Below, one piece after another: positions 63,264-64,000 of a stretch of 64,000 nucleotides of DNA. This DNA is from Corynebacterium kroppenstedtii. Lineage in GTDB: Bacteria > Actinomycetota > Actinomycetes > Mycobacteriales > Mycobacteriaceae. The translations under genes and the position numbers were made by a program. The stretch is from assembly GCF_016894245.1 (NCBI RefSeq), contig NZ_CP069792.1, positions 930,001-994,000 of the forward strand, written 5' to 3'. The notes beneath the pieces are model-generated. The model did not search any database and was not told the DNA's origin. It saw nothing but the letters and a program-made list of their open reading frames with translations. Position 1 is the first letter of the stretch, and each line of letters starts with the position of its first letter.

Positions 63264-64000
63264 TGAAACTGCATCTAGAGATCTGGCGTCAGGCGGGCCC
63301 GGAATCCGAAGGACACTTCGAGTCTGTCGATGTCGATGACGCCGTCGAGCAAATGTCCATTCTCGAGCTGCTGGACCACGTCAACGAAGGCTACATCGAG
63401 CAAGGCAAAGAGCCTTTTGCTTTCGCCTCCGACTGCCGTGAAGGTATTTGCGGCACCTGCGGCTTGACCATCAACGGCCGGCCGCACGGTCCGGACAAGA
63501 ACAAGCCGGCCTGCCAGCAGCGGCTGTTCAACTTCAAAGATGGTGACAGCATTAAAATCGAGCCATTGCGCTCTGCGGCATACCCCGTGATTAAGGATAT
63601 GGTCGTTGATCGCTCCGCGCTGGATCGCGTCTTGGAACAAGGCGGCTTCATTTCCGTCATGGCTGGTACCGCCCCCGACGCGGACTTCTTGCCCATGAAC
63701 CACGCCGACGCCGAGAAGGCTCTCGACTTCGCGGCATGTATTGGCTGTGGTGCGTGCGTCGCCGCGTGCCCGAACGGTGCAGCTCACCTGTTTACCGGCG
63801 CGAAATTGGAGCACTTGAAGCTCATGCCGCTGGGTAAGCAAGAGCGCGGTAAGCGTGCCCGGAAGATGGTCGACAACCTGGAAACCACCTTCGGCCCATG
63901 CTCGTTGTACGGTGAATGTGCCGACGTCTGCCCGGCGGGAATCCCGTTAACCGCTGTGGCTGCCGTGACGAAAGAGCGCACTCGTTCCGCATTGCGTAAC
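63263..64000 (+). CDS. sdhB: Succinate dehydrogenase iron-sulfur subunit (cut by window end)
   Basis: Carries three Fe-S clusters. The [2Fe-2S] ligands are in SDCREGICGTCG and KPACQQR, the [4Fe-4S] ligands in CIGCGACVAACP, and the [3Fe-4S] ligands in CSLYGECADVCP. ATG 63263 overlaps the sdhA stop. 246 codons are in the window and the frame is still open. The corynebacterial protein is about 249 residues, so only a few codons are missing. Confidence 0.96.
   Translation, partial: MKLHLEIWRQAGPESEGHFESVDVDDAVEQMSILELLDHVNEGYIEQGKEPFAFASDCREGICGTCGLTINGRPHGPDKNKPACQQRLFNFKDGDSIKIEPLRSAAYPVIKDMVVDRSALDRVLEQGGFISVMAGTAPDADFLPMNHADAEKALDFAACIGCGACVAACPNGAAHLFTGAKLEHLKLMPLGKQERGKRARKMVDNLETTFGPCSLYGECADVCPAGIPLTAVAAVTKERTRSALRN

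Overview
The window reads as chromosomal DNA of a Corynebacterium. The markers are RamB beside isocitrate lyase and malate synthase G, a B-type sdhCAB operon, a lysine-tailed topoisomerase I, the class III adenylate cyclase/holB/tRNA-Thr block, and cspA divergent from a DEAD/DEAH helicase. Many secreted esterases and lipases, a self-sufficient CYP102-type P450, three acyl-CoA synthetases and a TAT-exported GH1 beta-glucosidase fit a lipophilic, aesculin-hydrolysing species of the C. kroppenstedtii type. That species assignment is inference from gene content; no search was run.

Layout. 1-4.2 kb (minus): DEAD/DEAH helicase (cut by the window edge), a secreted cutinase-like hydrolase and a secreted TAP-like hydrolase. 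4.4-8.4 kb (plus): cspA, topA and a small membrane protein. 8.4-10.9 kb (minus): secreted lipase and GH1 glucosidase. 11-13.9 kb: an MDR oxidoreductase followed by a graveyard, in which a merR cut off after its helix-turn-helix is joined to the decayed C-terminal half of an oleate hydratase. 13.9-24.2 kb (plus): SGNH hydrolase, a 44-codon ORF, CYP102-like P450-reductase fusion and three tandem FadD paralogues, much of it visibly AT-richer than its surroundings. 24.3-27.5 kb: adenylate cyclase, holB, tRNA-Thr(CGT). 27.4-28.1 kb: a gene-poor 0.6 kb segment bounded by the tRNA and a second copy of its 3' half, which looks like the scar of an integrated element.

28.1-33 kb: SDR, MFS transporter, secreted PHB-depolymerase-like esterase, DMT transporter and a broken HTH/antitoxin-like gene. 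33-36 kb: an iron-box-like site, a small membrane protein, lpd, and a small Cys-rich gene whose two halves lie in different frames across an A6 run. 36-39.2 kb (minus): a FecCD-type permease/ATPase/lipoprotein operon. 39.5-47.5 kb (plus): a second TAP-like hydrolase, an FAD/NAD(P)-binding protein and two paralogous type-B carboxylesterases, the second with a frameshifted 3' end at a C6 run. 47.6-50.7 kb (minus): CrtI/PYROXD2-like oxidoreductase and a dicarboxylate/amino-acid symporter. 50.9-56.5 kb: ramB, aceA and divergent aceB (glyoxylate bypass). 56.7-60.1 kb: HAD phosphomutase and GH65 glycoside phosphorylase. 60.4-64 kb: sdhC-sdhA-sdhB, with sdhB cut by the window end.

Together the genes suggest growth on host lipids. 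Exported esterases release fatty acids, the FadDs activate them, the P450 can hydroxylate them, and the resulting acetyl-CoA is handled by the glyoxylate bypass, Lpd and SDH. Candidate RamA, RamB and GlxR sites sit in front of aceA/aceB and sdh. Several genes are decaying: oleate hydratase, merR, the HTH gene, one carboxylesterase and the Cys-rich gene.
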